A DNA stretch of 39,022 nucleotides from Bondarzewia mesenterica (lineage: Eukaryota > Basidiomycota > Agaricomycetes > Russulales > Bondarzewiaceae), in NCBI GenBank assembly GCA_004802705.1, contig SGPL01000258.1:1-39022 (forward strand), given 5' to 3'. Positions 11,034 to 21,818 of this stretch are shown piece by piece. Made by a program: the position numbers and the translations under genes. Position 1 is the stretch's first letter. Each line of letters begins with the position of its first letter. Under the pieces are notes generated by a model that did no database searches, was not told where the DNA came from, and saw only the letters and a program-made list of their open reading frames with translations.

Positions 11034-12372
11034 ATGTCTATCCATAGTGTCCATCGCTCTCAACACCATCTCGCATGGGATAACAGGTTGGTCAGTCTAC
11101 TGTGCGGGCGGTTCTCTATTCTCACAGTCGTCTTTTGCAGTATCCCGCCAATCGTCCATATCAAATCTGGCGATACAGTCACATTCGATTGTCTTGATGC
11201 CTCTAATGGCCAGATTACACAGGATACCATGGCCTCTGTCCTCCCTACGCTTCAATTTTCACAGCTGGATCAAGTCTGCGGACCGGTGCATGTCGCAAAC
11301 GCCCAACCAGGTGACACTCTTCAGATAGACGTGCTCGCACTCGCGCCAGCGGAGTGGGGCTGGACTGGGATATTGCCGGGCTTCGGCATCCTTACGGACG
11401 AGTTCCCTGATCCAGAGCTGAAGATCTGGAAGCTCGACTTGCAAGGCGGATTTGCGTGGTTCGATGAGGCGAAAGGTATCAAGATACCACTCAGGCCGTT
11501 CTGTGGTGAGATGGGCGTGGCGCCTGGAAAAATGGGCGCGTTTTCCACAATCCCTCCATACAACACCGGTGGAAATATTGATACGAGGCATCTTACCGTT
11601 GGCTCGGCATTGTACCTGCCAATCGAAGTCGAGGGCGCTTTGTTTTCTGTTGGGGTAATGGTCTCATTTTTTTTCATTCGCTGCTCACCTGATACAAAAA
11701 CATTTGTTGTGCATTCAGGACGAGCATGCTGCGCAAGGCGATGGAGGTGAGAACGCACTTGTACGATTTCAAACTTTACTAAGCTATTTTTTTGCCCTAT
11801 TAGAAGTCTGTGGTATGTTAGATATGAAGCACCTGGTTCGCTGCGATACTTGATGAGAGTTATAGGAACCGCTATCGAAACCCCGATGAAGGTTACCCTT
11901 CGACTGACGGTTCGGAGGGATAAGCCTTATACGAAGACGCCGCATTTTACGACGCCGCGATTGATAGGAGGAACGGATGGAGAGTGCTACTGCACCACAG
12001 GCGTAGAACCGGGTAAGGGCCTCGCCACTTGGTGTTATGTCGGAATATTGACGATTTGGATGTTGACAGATGTCAGGGAAGCCGCTCGTGCTGCGACAAG
12101 ATACATGATCGACTTTCTGTGTGCCGAGAAGAGTTTGACCCGTGTCGAAGCGTATATGCTTTGTAGTGTCGCTGGCGATCTGAGGATACACGAAGTGGTA
12201 GGTGCTTCTCGATTAGTTCTTGCGAGCTGATTCAATGCTGGTGCAAAGGTGGATATGCCGAATTACGTTGTAAGTGTTGTACCGGCAATGTGCAGTTTTC
12301 GATGTTTAGACATACTGAAAGTTAACTTGACAGGTGGGGATGATGATCCCAATGTCCATTTTTGTATCTTAA
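11034..12372 (+). CDS. Acetamidase/formamidase family amidohydrolase (FmdA_AmdA)
   Basis: Eight exons: 11034-11086, 11141-11654, 11719-11746, 11804-11812, 11866-12012, 12070-12197, 12249-12269 and 12334-12372. Together they encode 312 residues. Family signatures are WDNSIPPIVHIKSGDTVTFDCLDASNGQ at the N-terminus, GPVHVANAQPGDTL, LPIEVEGALFSVGD, EHAAQGDGEVCGTAIET, and a late DLRIHEVVDMPNYVVGMMIP. Family knowledge: zinc-dependent hydrolysis of formamide or short amides to ammonia and the acid; cytosolic, no signal peptide. A 9-nt exon (AAGTCTGTG) lies inside the invariant GEVCG motif and cannot be skipped without losing it. The sequence alone does not tell formamide from acetamide specificity. 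The gene starts about 200 bp after the NUP84 stop on the same strand. Confidence 0.93.
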
Positions 12373-12706
12373 CACCCTGTGCTTTCAAGAACTATTTGGG
12401 GTACAGGTGATCTCGATATTTTCTTTCGTAATTCAATCGCATACTCATAGCGATTTCTGAGTCAGGGAGTATGATTGAAGTGCAAAAATACATGGTTTTT
12501 TTCTTCTTCTCAGTTTCATCTCATCTTTTCACAATCGCTATCGTCAAGCTTAAAATTATCACAGTGAATGTCGTTGACCTCACTCGATGATTGCAGAAAA
12601 TGCATTCAGCCATAAGAGCTTCTTCCCGTCGTGTTGCCTACATACTGTACAAAAAAAAAATCTGATTCCCATATCGGCATCGTACATCCCTCGGCTCCAA
12701 ATACTC
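12373..12706. other. Convergent 3' intergenic region
   Basis: This lies between the stop codons of the formamidase (+) and ankyrin (-) genes. It is AT-rich, with TTTTTTCTTCTTCTC and a 10-base A tract near 12651-12660. It presumably holds both 3' UTRs and poly(A) sites. No gene is seen. Confidence 0.45.
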
Positions 12707-13217
12707 TCAAGTAGTAGCCACCAACACTGGAAGCGGCGCCTCAGCCCCCTCGCCTTCTCGCGCACCAAAGACAGACAACAGCTCCGTCTTGCCAAACATT
12801 CGTGCGCTTTGAATGGCATTAGGTGTGCCGAGACGTGGATCGGCTCCAGCCTCGCACAGGACATGGACAACTTCGTCCTCGCCCTTGAACACTGCGCCGG
12901 CGAGCGGCGATTGTTGGCGATCATTCAATCGGTTTGGATCTGCACCCCTTTCGATGAGGCCGCGCACAAGCTCGGGATGACCAGCGTATGCGGCAAGCAT
13001 TAAAAGCGTGTTCCCTGCGCACATTGCTCGTATCTAGGAAAAATCGAGGAGCTCGATGGACGGACATACCACTCTCGTTTGTGAGATTCACTGGAAGGCC
13101 TGCATCGACTGCTTGAAGCAGGAGCTCGGCGTTTCCATTGCGCGCTGCATCGAACATCGAGTGTGCGAATTGCATTGTCTCTGGAGGCAATTCTGAGACG
13201 GTTCGCGTTCCCTGCAT
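12707..13217 (-). CDS. Small ankyrin-repeat protein
   Basis: Two exons on the minus strand (13217-13070 and 13014-12707, intron 55 nt) encode 151 residues. Ankyrin consensus is plain: FDAARNGNAELLLQAVDAGLPVNLTNESGNTLLMLAAYAG, then HPELVRGLIERGADPNRLNDRQQSPLAGAVFKGEDEVVHVLCEAGADPRLG, giving about three repeats. The C-terminal tail ends GKTELLSVFG plus a short Ala/Glu-rich segment. There are no other domains, so it is a stand-alone ankyrin adaptor of unknown partner. The start chosen is the ATG at 13217 in a good context (CGAAGATGC). An internal Met at residue 15 is an alternative. Confidence 0.85.
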
Positions 13218-13611
13218 CTTCGGAGATGGAGCTCATGCAGTGCTCATGAGTCCTTCAGAGGATATCCTTGCTCACCATTGTCGTAATTGAAGAGATACGA
13301 TTGGTTCTATACTGTCTGTCGGTAGGCCTTGTGGAGGGGACGATGACTGTTCAATTTCAAGTGCAAGTCACATTCTTGACTTTGAACCATGGGCGGCCCG
13401 TCCAGCGAGTCCGAACACATGGTGGAGAGAAAGGCGAGTTAAAAATGATACAAGCCAATCACAGAATCGCGAATTATGATATGTATGTGCTTATAGTCAA
13501 CAATTATTTCTACACTCGTCCACATATAGCTCCCTGTGCAGGTAAACTGCAGGCAGTTGCAAGCATTCAACTTGGCCTGCACGCACCTCGTATATCTCAT
13601 TGTCTTACAGC
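13218..13611. promoter_or_regulatory. Divergent promoter between ankyrin and cyclase genes
   Basis: About 390 bp separate the two start codons on opposite strands. Just before the cyclase ATG is CATTGTCTTACAG, which looks like a 3' splice acceptor, so the cyclase gene may have a 5' UTR intron or an upstream non-coding exon in this interval. Confidence 0.4.
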
Positions 13612-14310
13612 ATGGACGGCACCCGTGCGCTCATTGATTTAACTCACCCTCTTGACGAAACCATCCCAGTCTATCCAGGCGATCCATCATTCAGCTCGAA
13701 TCCGCTCCCTGTCGAAGGGTACTCTGTCCATGCATTATCGCTATCATCGCACGCTGGAACGCACGTCGACGCACCTTCTCATTTCTTTCCCAATTTGTCT
13801 ACTATTGATCAGATCCCACTACACTGCTTCGTCCGACCGGCGCTCGTACTGGACCTGACGCATAAGAAGGCTCGTGAGCGGATAACATGGGATGACCTGA
13901 AGATGCACGAGGGAAGTATGTCAGAGGGTATCACGGTGTTGGTCATGACAGGATGGAGTCGATTCTGGGGGAGAGATGAGTACTTTGATCATCCATGGAT
14001 TGAGAGAGAGGCGGCAGAGAAGATGGTCGAGAGGGGCGTGAAGCTTGTCGGGACGGATACGATGAGCCCGGATCAGTCACCATGTGTCTTCAAATGCACA
14101 AACAGTGACACGAGTACAGTTGAGGATTCGGGATTTGGTGTGCACGAAGTTGTTCTGGGCGCCGGTTGCATCATCGCGGAAAACCTGACCAATCTGGAGG
14201 CATTGAAGGACCTCCAGGATCTGACAGGGTCCAAGTTAATAGTCAGCCTTATGCCGCTGAAGATTGCAGGGTGTGATGGTTCTCCCGTAAGAGCAGTTGC
14301 GTGGAGTTGA
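13612..14310 (+). CDS. Cyclase family protein (KynB-like / arylformamidase-like metal hydrolase)
   Basis: A single uninterrupted frame of 232 residues, the only intronless multi-domain-length gene in the window. It carries the cyclase family (PF04199) metal site HAGTHVDAPSHF, with His47, His51, Asp53 and His57. It also has an early DLTHPLDETIPVYPGDPSF, a central VLVMTGWSRFWG, LVGTDTMSPDQS, and a late EVVLGAGCIIAENLTNLEAL. Family knowledge: the fold includes bacterial kynurenine formamidase KynB, isatin hydrolase and polyketide cyclase-like proteins. Sequence alone does not fix the substrate. It lies 1.2 kb from a formamidase-family gene, but no shared regulation is evident. The start is the first ATG; a TTG three codons upstream is not needed. 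An acceptor-like TTACAG immediately before the ATG hints at a 5' UTR intron. Confidence 0.9.
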   Translation: MDGTRALIDLTHPLDETIPVYPGDPSFSSNPLPVEGYSVHALSLSSHAGTHVDAPSHFFPNLSTIDQIPLHCFVRPALVLDLTHKKARERITWDDLKMHEGSMSEGITVLVMTGWSRFWGRDEYFDHPWIEREAAEKMVERGVKLVGTDTMSPDQSPCVFKCTNSDTSTVEDSGFGVHEVVLGAGCIIAENLTNLEALKDLQDLTGSKLIVSLMPLKIAGCDGSPVRAVAWS

Positions 14311-15591
14311 GTAGAGTGGTGTCGTGCTGAGCGTAAGATATTTCTTGTATTTTAATCTCTCAATTGTAGTGGAATTCGACGCTCATGCTCTTTTAGATTG
14401 GTAGAACGTGTCAGCCGTTACTCGTGCATATATCTGGCCACTACATCGGGTACTTTGGTCAAGTCACTTCAAAACCGTGTCGTTAGGGTTTATAGTGAGT
14501 CCTTAATGCTGCTAAAGCTGAAAACGCAAGATCTGCTAACAGTCCGAAAGTGAATGATGGGCATCCGATAATTGATTTAGGCACCTCGAATGCAGAGGGG
14601 CCGCGACAGTGTTTTCAATCAGTGTTCCTGTGCTCGTAACAGTTTGGACGACGAAGAGCCGCATCTTTAACATGCAGACCGTAGAGTCTTCCCAGGGTGT
14701 TCAGACACCTTTTCTTTGGTCAGATGGGATTATCCATGCGAATCGGTCATGTTGAAGTCAGGTACGCACTTCCAACGGCAACGATAGCTCGTCACTGACC
14801 TTTATGAAACCAGCGCATATGACGATGCTCTGAACGAAATTCGTATGAGCTATCGTGCAATACCAAATAAAATCGCATCGAGACTCGCTATGGCATCCCA
14901 GCCCATCCAGTCTCCTGCTGCTCACTCGGATGTGAACTTCACAGTAGTCGCGCGATACGTTGCGCATTTAAGCATGTGATCACCGGCCCCCGACAACAAT
15001 AAAAAAAAACGAGGTCAAAAAATTCTGAAATTCTGAGACTTCCGAAGAATCAGGAGCTTTTTCCCATGTAAGACGGTTGTCTCCCCCTTCATCAATACTC
15101 TGACAGGCATTCTCCAGCGTCTTGAAAAAAAAAAAACGTCGGTGACAGCGCTTGTTATCATCTTCATCTCCAGGTCTCTCTCCTTTGATGCTGTAAGCTG
15201 ATATTTGCCTCGACTTCTCTTCTGTCAGATGTGCTTCCAAAATAGGTGAGTGGGCGTGCCTACCTCCCGGTTGCCTCCTTCCATATTTGTTCAAGCCTTG
15301 TCCATCGTCTCTGATTGTCTTCCCATCAAAAATGTGCCTTTATAGGCAATTCTTACCTTCCTGATCCAGCAAGGGTTAATCTCTGGTCCTGCGGCCGAAG
15401 CACCGCGTACCTACACCTGCCCGTCTCGGTAATTTCGCTCTTTACCATTCTTTGGTCCAGAGGGCGCGTGTGTGCCCCCACCGACTATTTCCAAAGTCGG
15501 GAAATGTCGTTGCTGTGGGCGCGCGAGGGCGCGACGTGACGACGTTCGTCACANTCGTTGCTGTAACGTTCGTGGCCATGGGCCTCTACCG
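14311..15591. other. Intergenic region before zinc-finger gene
   Basis: About 1.3 kb with no supported gene. A_n tracts occur at 15001-15009 and 15125-15136. A low-complexity minus-strand frame spans 14980-15294, and a plus-strand frame without a good start ends near 14980. Neither matches a family. One N is at 15554. Confidence 0.4.
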
Positions 15592-15672
15592 TATAAAAGC
15601 CCGCCCCCGGGAGTAAAAGCGTCGTTCCCATTGACTTCCCCCCCCCCTCCTCCCTCCACCCTTCTCGCCTCC
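15592..15672 (+). promoter_or_regulatory. TATA box and CT-rich core promoter of zinc-finger gene
   Basis: TATAAAAG at 15592-15599 is followed by a pyrimidine-rich block (about 15632-15672, including a long C run). The ATG of the zinc-finger gene lies at 15763. This TATA plus CT-block arrangement is typical of well-expressed fungal promoters; transcription start near the CT block is inferred. Confidence 0.6.
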
Positions 15673-15762
15673 CGCGTCCCGGTGGTATCACACTCCCCCG
15701 TGCACTTCTCTTATATTCCCAACTCATCTTCTCTCATTGAAAGCCACGCGAACTTTCTCATA

Positions 15763-17103
15763 ATGGCAGACAAGATAGTGCGTCTGTCTTCCTCTCTTCG
15801 GTCACTTTGCATATTTACTCTCGTGTCAGGATTGTCCGACATGCCAGTTATCAATTCGCTCAAATGACTTTTTCCGCCATTCACAAACCCACTCAACAAA
15901 CCCAGCGTGCGTTTCATTAACTTGCCCATTGCCTTCCCCTATCTCATGCTTTTCGTTCTGTATGAAGGAAGTTCCATTGTGATTGGCCAGAGTGCGACTA
16001 CTCGGCTATACAAAAAGCCAACCTGACAGCACACAGAAACAGGATGCAGTGAGTTCATACAGCCTCCTCCTGTCTTGCATATGTTCTCACTCGCTCTATC
16101 CTTCAGCCTAAAGATACGACAACAGTGTCCTCATTGTCCTGCGAACTACAGTGACCGCAGCAGCCTTATCAAGCATCTCAAAAAAGAGCATGAGTACGCC
16201 CCGTACCATACGCAGACTTGGCGTGAAAGCAGGACTGCCACCGAGCATGTTGTTGGAGAGTCGACACAGCCTCGAGGACGAACATGCAGGGCTAGGTCAG
16301 AGCCGTACCCCATGACTGCCGCGCCTGGGTCTAGTACCCGCTTGTCTGCTCCCCCACCCTTCAATCGCACTTCATCCAACCCATCACCCTCCCCCCTTCG
16401 TCCGATCCTCCCACGTCTATGCAGGTCCGATTCACTTACTCCCTTACCCCTTCCTGCGTCGTCACCGAACTCCGATCACTCGTTAGAGTACGCGACCTCT
16501 TCCCACTTTTCAGTACCTTCTCTTGCATCTCAAGACACATGCTACTGTACTGCTCAGGAATCAAGGTCTTCCGAGCATTCACAAATCTTGGGCTGCTACG
16601 TAAACCAGTTCTCCGTCGATTCTCCTGCGTCATTCCTGCCTGCCAATCCCATTGCAGATATCTCTGTGTATCTCCCATCGGAGCACGACTTCGAGTTTGA
16701 TCAGATGTCACCACATAACCTGGCTTTCTCTCAGGTCGGCGACTTTACCGACGACCTGCCACAAGGCCCGTCAGCATGGTACAGGCAAGAAGTTCCGATT
16801 CCTCCACCAATGGGGCACCTTCCTGATGTCAACTTCGATTGGATTGCAAATGCGGAGGGTAGAACTTATGGTGCTCAATCACCCGTCGAACCTCTACGAG
16901 TGCCTCGAAACTACTCAATGCCATCGCCTTCCTCTCTGCCATCGTGTCCTGCTCCAGACGTGTCAAACGCTCTCGAGAGGGAGCCAACGGGATACCGACC
17001 CTTCTCTTCTACATTGACTTCAAGCATATTCGGGCAGGCGACTGACCCCTTCCATGGTGCAGAAGAGCTCATATCTGTTCTTGAGAGTGGTTACGTCCCA
17101 TGA
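15763..17103 (+). CDS. C2H2 zinc-finger protein (putative transcription factor)
   Basis: Four exons: 15763-15777, 15830-15906, 15968-16048 and 16107-17103. They give 389 residues, and the first exon is only 15 nt. Three zinc fingers sit at the N-terminus. The first is CPTC...FFRHSQTH (residues about 7-27). The second is CDWPEC...LTAHRNRMH, a C-x4-C-x12-H-x4-H finger. The third is CPHCPANYSDRSSLIKHLKKEH, a C-x2-C-x12-H-x4-H finger. The remaining 300 residues are Ser/Pro-rich and predicted disordered, as in many fungal regulators, with no recognisable second domain. Nuclear DNA binding is inferred from the fingers; the target genes are unknown. Splicing is required to build fingers 1 and 2, which supports the model. 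Strong TATA and CT elements precede it. Confidence 0.88.
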
Positions 17104-17685
17104 AGGCGGGTTTCTTTCCTGCGTGTGGTCGCGTTGTGGGACTGGAGGATGCTGCGGCGGTTTGGCAGGGACCTAATTCACGACTATCTTCTTTTTTCCC
17201 TATTTATTCTCCCCCCCCCCACGAATGACTGTACATAACCAACATTCTTCTTTTCTTTTGTGTTTTCAACTATTCCTAGATTGTTTATACCCCATTTATT
17301 CTCTCTGTGAGATGTACTTGTATTTGCCACTGCCCTTGTCGTTCTACGTCGGATGAAAGAGTACATATACTCACTCGTACCAGAATATCTGACCTGTTTC
17401 TCTTGTATTGGATGTAATCTAAAACTCAAAAAAGTTTGTGATGCCGGAAAAGCCTGTGTGGACAATCATATCTTGACCTTCAACTCCTTGGTAAGTGTTA
17501 GGCATTTCGTGCAGCCCATGTGCCACAAGCTCGGAGAGTAGCGGACTGTAGCGGATCAATGCAGTCGCGTACAAAGTGGGCGGCCAAGATGAACGACACC
17601 ACGACACGGTGGCATACGCATTTGTCAACTTCGATCCCTCCTGGGCATGAGCACATTAACCAGAACGCGCCTCTAGTCCACGAAC
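17104..17685. other. Convergent 3' intergenic region
   Basis: It holds the 3' UTRs of the zinc-finger gene (+) and the Rieske-DUF455 gene (-). A C10 tract lies at 17211-17220 after TATTTATTCT. No coding exon is supported. Confidence 0.4.
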
Positions 17686-19665
17686 TCAAGAGCCGTACTC
17701 AGCACGGACAGCAGCTATTGAAGCTCCCGCCACATCCTCTTTCCTATCAACACCCTCTCGACTTTTGTCGCTCGCATCCTCCCACTCCATCTCCCCTCTC
17801 AAACCTTCATAAAAATCCCTCGTCATCCCAGCCTTCTCCCGATCCTCTACATTGAACGGGCCCTTCACGTCCCCCTTCCACCCCTTTCTGACCTCTTCCC
17901 TGAACGTCGTGACCGGGTCTACGCCCTCCCTCTCACATACCCAAGTAAACCACCGATGTCCCGTTGTCACATGCGTCACCTCGTCTGCATGGATGATCTG
18001 AAGCGACTGCACACTCTCGTCATCGCCCGCCCGCGTGAAACGTGCGATCGTGGCGGGGTTGACGTCGAGCCCACGGGCTTCGTGCACGAGATGGATGATG
18101 GCGAGGCGGGAACGAAGAGAGGGGAACGTCGTGCGGGCGGACTCCCACAGGGACGCGTGCACAGGGAGCGAACCATAGGGGGTGCTTGGGGAGAGCGCCG
18201 AGAGCCGCGAGGTGAGGAGCGAAAAAGTGCTTGGACTCGTCTAATGCCATCTTCGTGAAGTCAGAGAAAAAGGCGGGCGGTAGGTCCGGGTACGTTGGGC
18301 CAAAGCGGGCCATGATGTCCCATCTAACAATCGGTAAGGTTATCAGAGTGGACAGAGACGGTTAGACTCAAGACTCACGCTAAATCGATCCTGCATGTTC
18401 CAAACAGTATGTCAAGGGTCAGTGAATTCGGAATTGAGATAGGCTGGTGCTTACGCCCATTGCTCGATGTTGGCCAGGGCGTGCAACATGCCCACCCGGT
18501 TTTTTCGCTTTCCCGCCTTCGAAGGAGTGACAGTGCTCCGTCTGTAAGCGTCGTGGCGAGGAGGGACATCTGGAGGCTTTGGTGCATTTATTGTTCGATG
18601 GCCTATTGACTTCAGCTTTCCGGTTCGAAAGAGATGGACAGCGTGACGGGTGCGCTCGACCTCAAGACGATGTGATTGGTTAATTGCAGCCGATATCAAG
18701 CAGTATCAAGCATTTATATACCTTCAATGTCGGATCGGCAGTATTCAAGATCAGGACCGCCCACTCCATCAGTGTCGCTGGCGGATTTTCCGAAGGAACG
18801 ACGCCTTCTTCCTTCGTGACTTCGCCAATTGAAAGTGTGGAAAGATCCGGAAACGGCGGCGGCGGGTCCGCAAACTCTGTATGCGCTCCTGTTAGTAAAG
18901 CACAGTTTGGTACCCGCGGAGACGTGCAAACTGACCTTCTGAAACTGGACGAAGTTCGACTAATCTCCAATTTTGTCCTTCTGCGGGAACCTCCACCCAT
19001 ACTTTATCCACGTCGTCATCGGGATCAGTACGGACCTCCACGGCGTACGTGCACGCTTTCAACCCGGTCTCACTGTGCCCTGTGCGGAGATCGAAGTCGT
19101 ATCTGTGTGGAAATTTGTGGATGCAAACCACGAGCGGATAAGTAACACATACCTGTGCCAGGGACAGACCGCTACGACGTTGGATTCGTACTCCTCGATA
19201 TCGGCATGTGACATGTCTGCGCCGAGATGAGGACAGGTGGATTCCATAGCATATAGTTGGTTGATGCTGTGGTTTTTGATTTCGTCTCCCTCCACCTCCG
19301 TATGCGTCTGCAGATTTGCGTCTCGAAGAGCTCCGTCTTGAGGGGTGGAAAGACGGAACAGGATCAAGGAGTGGTATTTGCCTTCCTGAGAACGCAGATT
19401 CAGGAAGTATCGGAAATGAGAAAGAAGCTGAGTGTAAGGAGCAATCCTGTTTCAAAGACATCGAACGGAAAACAGAGATTCGTGGAGACGGCGTCACGTA
19501 CTGCAGAAATTCCATCCTGGATATGTCGCGGCTTGACGACATGGAGCGGTATGTGGATGTTTGGACAAAGAAGCTCCGAAAGGCAGACGCTCCCGTAATG
19601 TGCTTGCAGCGAACGAAGGTATGTTGACGGTTGATCTCCAACAGTACTAGTCTCTTCGTCAACAT
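17686..19665 (-). CDS. Rieske [2Fe-2S] domain fused to DUF455 ferritin-like domain; one-base frameshift
   Basis: Minus-strand exons: 19665-19502, 19446-19153, 19102-18936, 18888-18722, 18660-18455, 18390-18379 (12 nt) and 18323-17686. Phases close to about 548 residues if one T is dropped from the T5 run at 18226-18222. As written, the frame breaks just after DESKHF. Residues 1-45 are Arg/Ser/Thr-rich with few acids and look like a mitochondrial presequence (inference). The Rieske domain has Cys126-x-His128 and Cys149-x2-His152 (TCPHLGAD and VCPWHRYDF), followed by TGHSETGLKACTYAVEV. The C-terminal half is DUF455 (PF04305, ferritin-like): HALANIEQW, WDIMARFG, ALDESKHF, HLVHEARGLDV and IIHADEVTHVTTGHRWF, with the Glu and ExxH ligands expected of a di-iron four-helix bundle. 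The fusion joins an electron-transfer domain to a probable di-iron site, suggesting an oxygenase or oxidase of unknown substrate. A five-codon upstream ORF (ATG at 19673) overlaps the start. Confidence 0.85.
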
Positions 19666-20335
19666 TCAGACATTCGAGAATGGTCACAAACGTCGACCAG
19701 TCTTCACGAAGTTCGGAAAACCTTTTAAGTCTCGCGAATGAATATAATGAATCACTGAAGATCTCATGATAAAACTCACTATGTAGTCCGCTATATTATT
19801 GCTGCGCGGTGGACGCGCCCTTCGGATTGCGTCGCAGAATGCCGAATTCCGAATAAAGTCTAATTATCCGTTTGGCCTTATCTGATACATTAACCTGCTA
19901 ATGAAGTATTCCGGGGCCCTTACCCTTTATTACCTTCCACCACAACCGCACCACGTTCCAAGAACCGTCGATGCTACACGCCCAGTTCACCCAGCTATAG
20001 AATATACTCGCATGTCGCTCAATAATAGTATTATCAAGGCTCATAAGGGACTCTGATAACGCATTCCTCATGATCTGCCGATGATAACAGACCAACGCAT
20101 TTACGGTGCATATATGGCGCCCGACTTCAGCACGATTGCGTGCTCGATGGTACAAACCGAGCGATTGGTGACGGCGTTCCATAGCCTTTGGACCTTTCTT
20201 CTAGAAAGTCTGTGTGCGCCCTAGACCTGTTCATCGTGACTTTACGTTATTCTATAAGTACGGGTCTCTAGTTTCACCTTTGTTACCGCGACGCGCTAAG
20301 TACCCCTCCCGCTCAGACCAATTAAACCGCCCACA
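19666..20335. promoter_or_regulatory. Divergent promoter between Rieske-DUF455 and TauD genes
   Basis: This interval of 670 bp separates two start codons on opposite strands. On the plus side, TCTATAAGTA near 20249 is TATA-like, about 85 bp before the TauD ATG. On the minus side, a short uORF (19673-19659) sits at the Rieske start. No other gene is seen. Confidence 0.4.
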
Positions 20336-21818
20336 ATGTCTCCCGCTCCTATCCCTGTCCTCGGCTCACTGTCTGTGTATGAATCTTACGAGGAAACAAC
20401 CCACATCGGCACCCGTTTCCCCAATTCTGCCGTCCAAATCTCGCAACTCCTCAAGGCCAGCAACTCGAATGAGCTGATCAAAGACCTCGCCACTCTCGTC
20501 TCCCACCGAGGTGTCGTATTCTTCTCCAATCAAGACATAACGGTCGAGGAGCAGCAGGAACTCAGTACGCGTCTGGGTGAGCTCTCTGGCAAGCCACAGA
20601 CGTCTACGCTACATAAGCACCCGATCACTGAGACTACATCGGAGCTGGGTTCTGAAATCTCTGTCATCTCGTCTACAATGTAAGTGTTTTATATAATGCC
20701 AGTAATGCTCGTTATCGATGCTCTATGGATGCAGGGTGGGTATCGCCAAGGCAGGGCTCGTTAAGAGCACCCGTGCTAGTAATGGGTGGCATACCGATAT
20801 CACCTTCGAGAAGGTCCCATCTGACTACGCGGTTCGTGAATATCTTGCTATGAAGTATTATCATGCTCACAATTCATCTTCAGATTCTCAAAATGCACAC
20901 CATTCCTCCGGGTATGTTTTTGGAGATGCCTCATCCGCGTATTCACGGAAGTCTGATTCATCCAACTGTTTGTAGTAGGAGGTGATACTCTAGTGAGGCG
21001 CTCATGCTCTTTACCTTTTTCTGGAATGCTGACTTGTTGTTCACAGTGGGCTAGTGGCTACGAGGCATACGACCGCCTTTCTCCCGCCTTCAAACACTTC
21101 CTGGAAGGTCTTACCGCCCTCCACAGCGGGAAGATCTTCATTCAGGTATAGTACCTCCTGCTAGGGTAGTTATGTCGCAGGCAGCTAACGTCTTGGACCC
21201 CAGCTATCTCAACGGCTTGGTATCCCTATTCAAGATCTTCGTGGATCCCCCGAAAACACCGGCGAGTCCCTCACTGCCATCCAGTACGCCCCTATACCAG
21301 AACTTCCTTCCACAAGTTATCTCATCACGACCTGTCGATTAACAGCCCCATCATCCGCACCAACCCAGTCACCGGTTTTAAGGCGCTCTTTGTGAACAAG
21401 GCGTATGTTTCAAGTCCTCCCTTGCGCTCCCTGTTCTCATGTCGGGCCCATTTGCAGGTTCACCAAGCGTATCGTAGAGCTCACCCCGGAAGAATCTGAC
21501 ACAGTCCTCGACTACCTCTTCCGCCACGTATCTGAGAACCACGACCTCCAAGTCCGATACCGCTGGCGTCCGAACGACGTTGCGATTTGGGACAACAGGT
21601 CGACTTTCCATACCGCCACGTACGTCCTTTACTGTATCTGCGGCTCCTGCGCTGCTAATCTGATGATCGTTTGCTTTCCCTTTTCTTGCCATGCGTAAAG
21701 TAATGACTATGTCGAAGCGCGCCAGGGCAATCGTGTGGTTTGCATTGGCGAGAAACCTTTCTTCGATCCTGAGTCCAAGTCCAGGAGAGAGGCTTTGGGC
21801 ATTGATCCGAATCTCTAG
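20336..21818 (+). CDS. TauD/TfdA-family 2-oxoglutarate/Fe(II) dioxygenase
   Basis: Nine exons: 20336-20679, 20735-20831, 20884-20911, 20976-20992 (17 nt), 21047-21145, 21204-21283, 21346-21402, 21458-21619 and 21701-21818. They encode 333 residues in phase. The iron ligands are visible: His134-x-Asp136 in NGWHTDITF and the distal His292 in STFHTAT. A conserved Arg (302 or 306) follows in EARQGNRVV, expected to bind 2-oxoglutarate. Also present are LVSHRGVVFFSNQDIT, IPPVGGDTLWASGYEAYDRLS and HPIIRTNPVTGFKALFVN, all typical of the family. Family knowledge: fungal members include sulfonate/taurine dioxygenases (yeast Jlp1 type), with others acting on different acids. The substrate here is not determinable. 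Cytosolic, no targeting signal. The small exons encode the VGGDTL motif, so they are real. The frame is intact. Confidence 0.94.

Noticed and set aside
14980..15294. 104-codon minus-strand frame
   Set aside because: It owes its length to A/T tracts (Phe and Lys runs) and has no domain or splice support.
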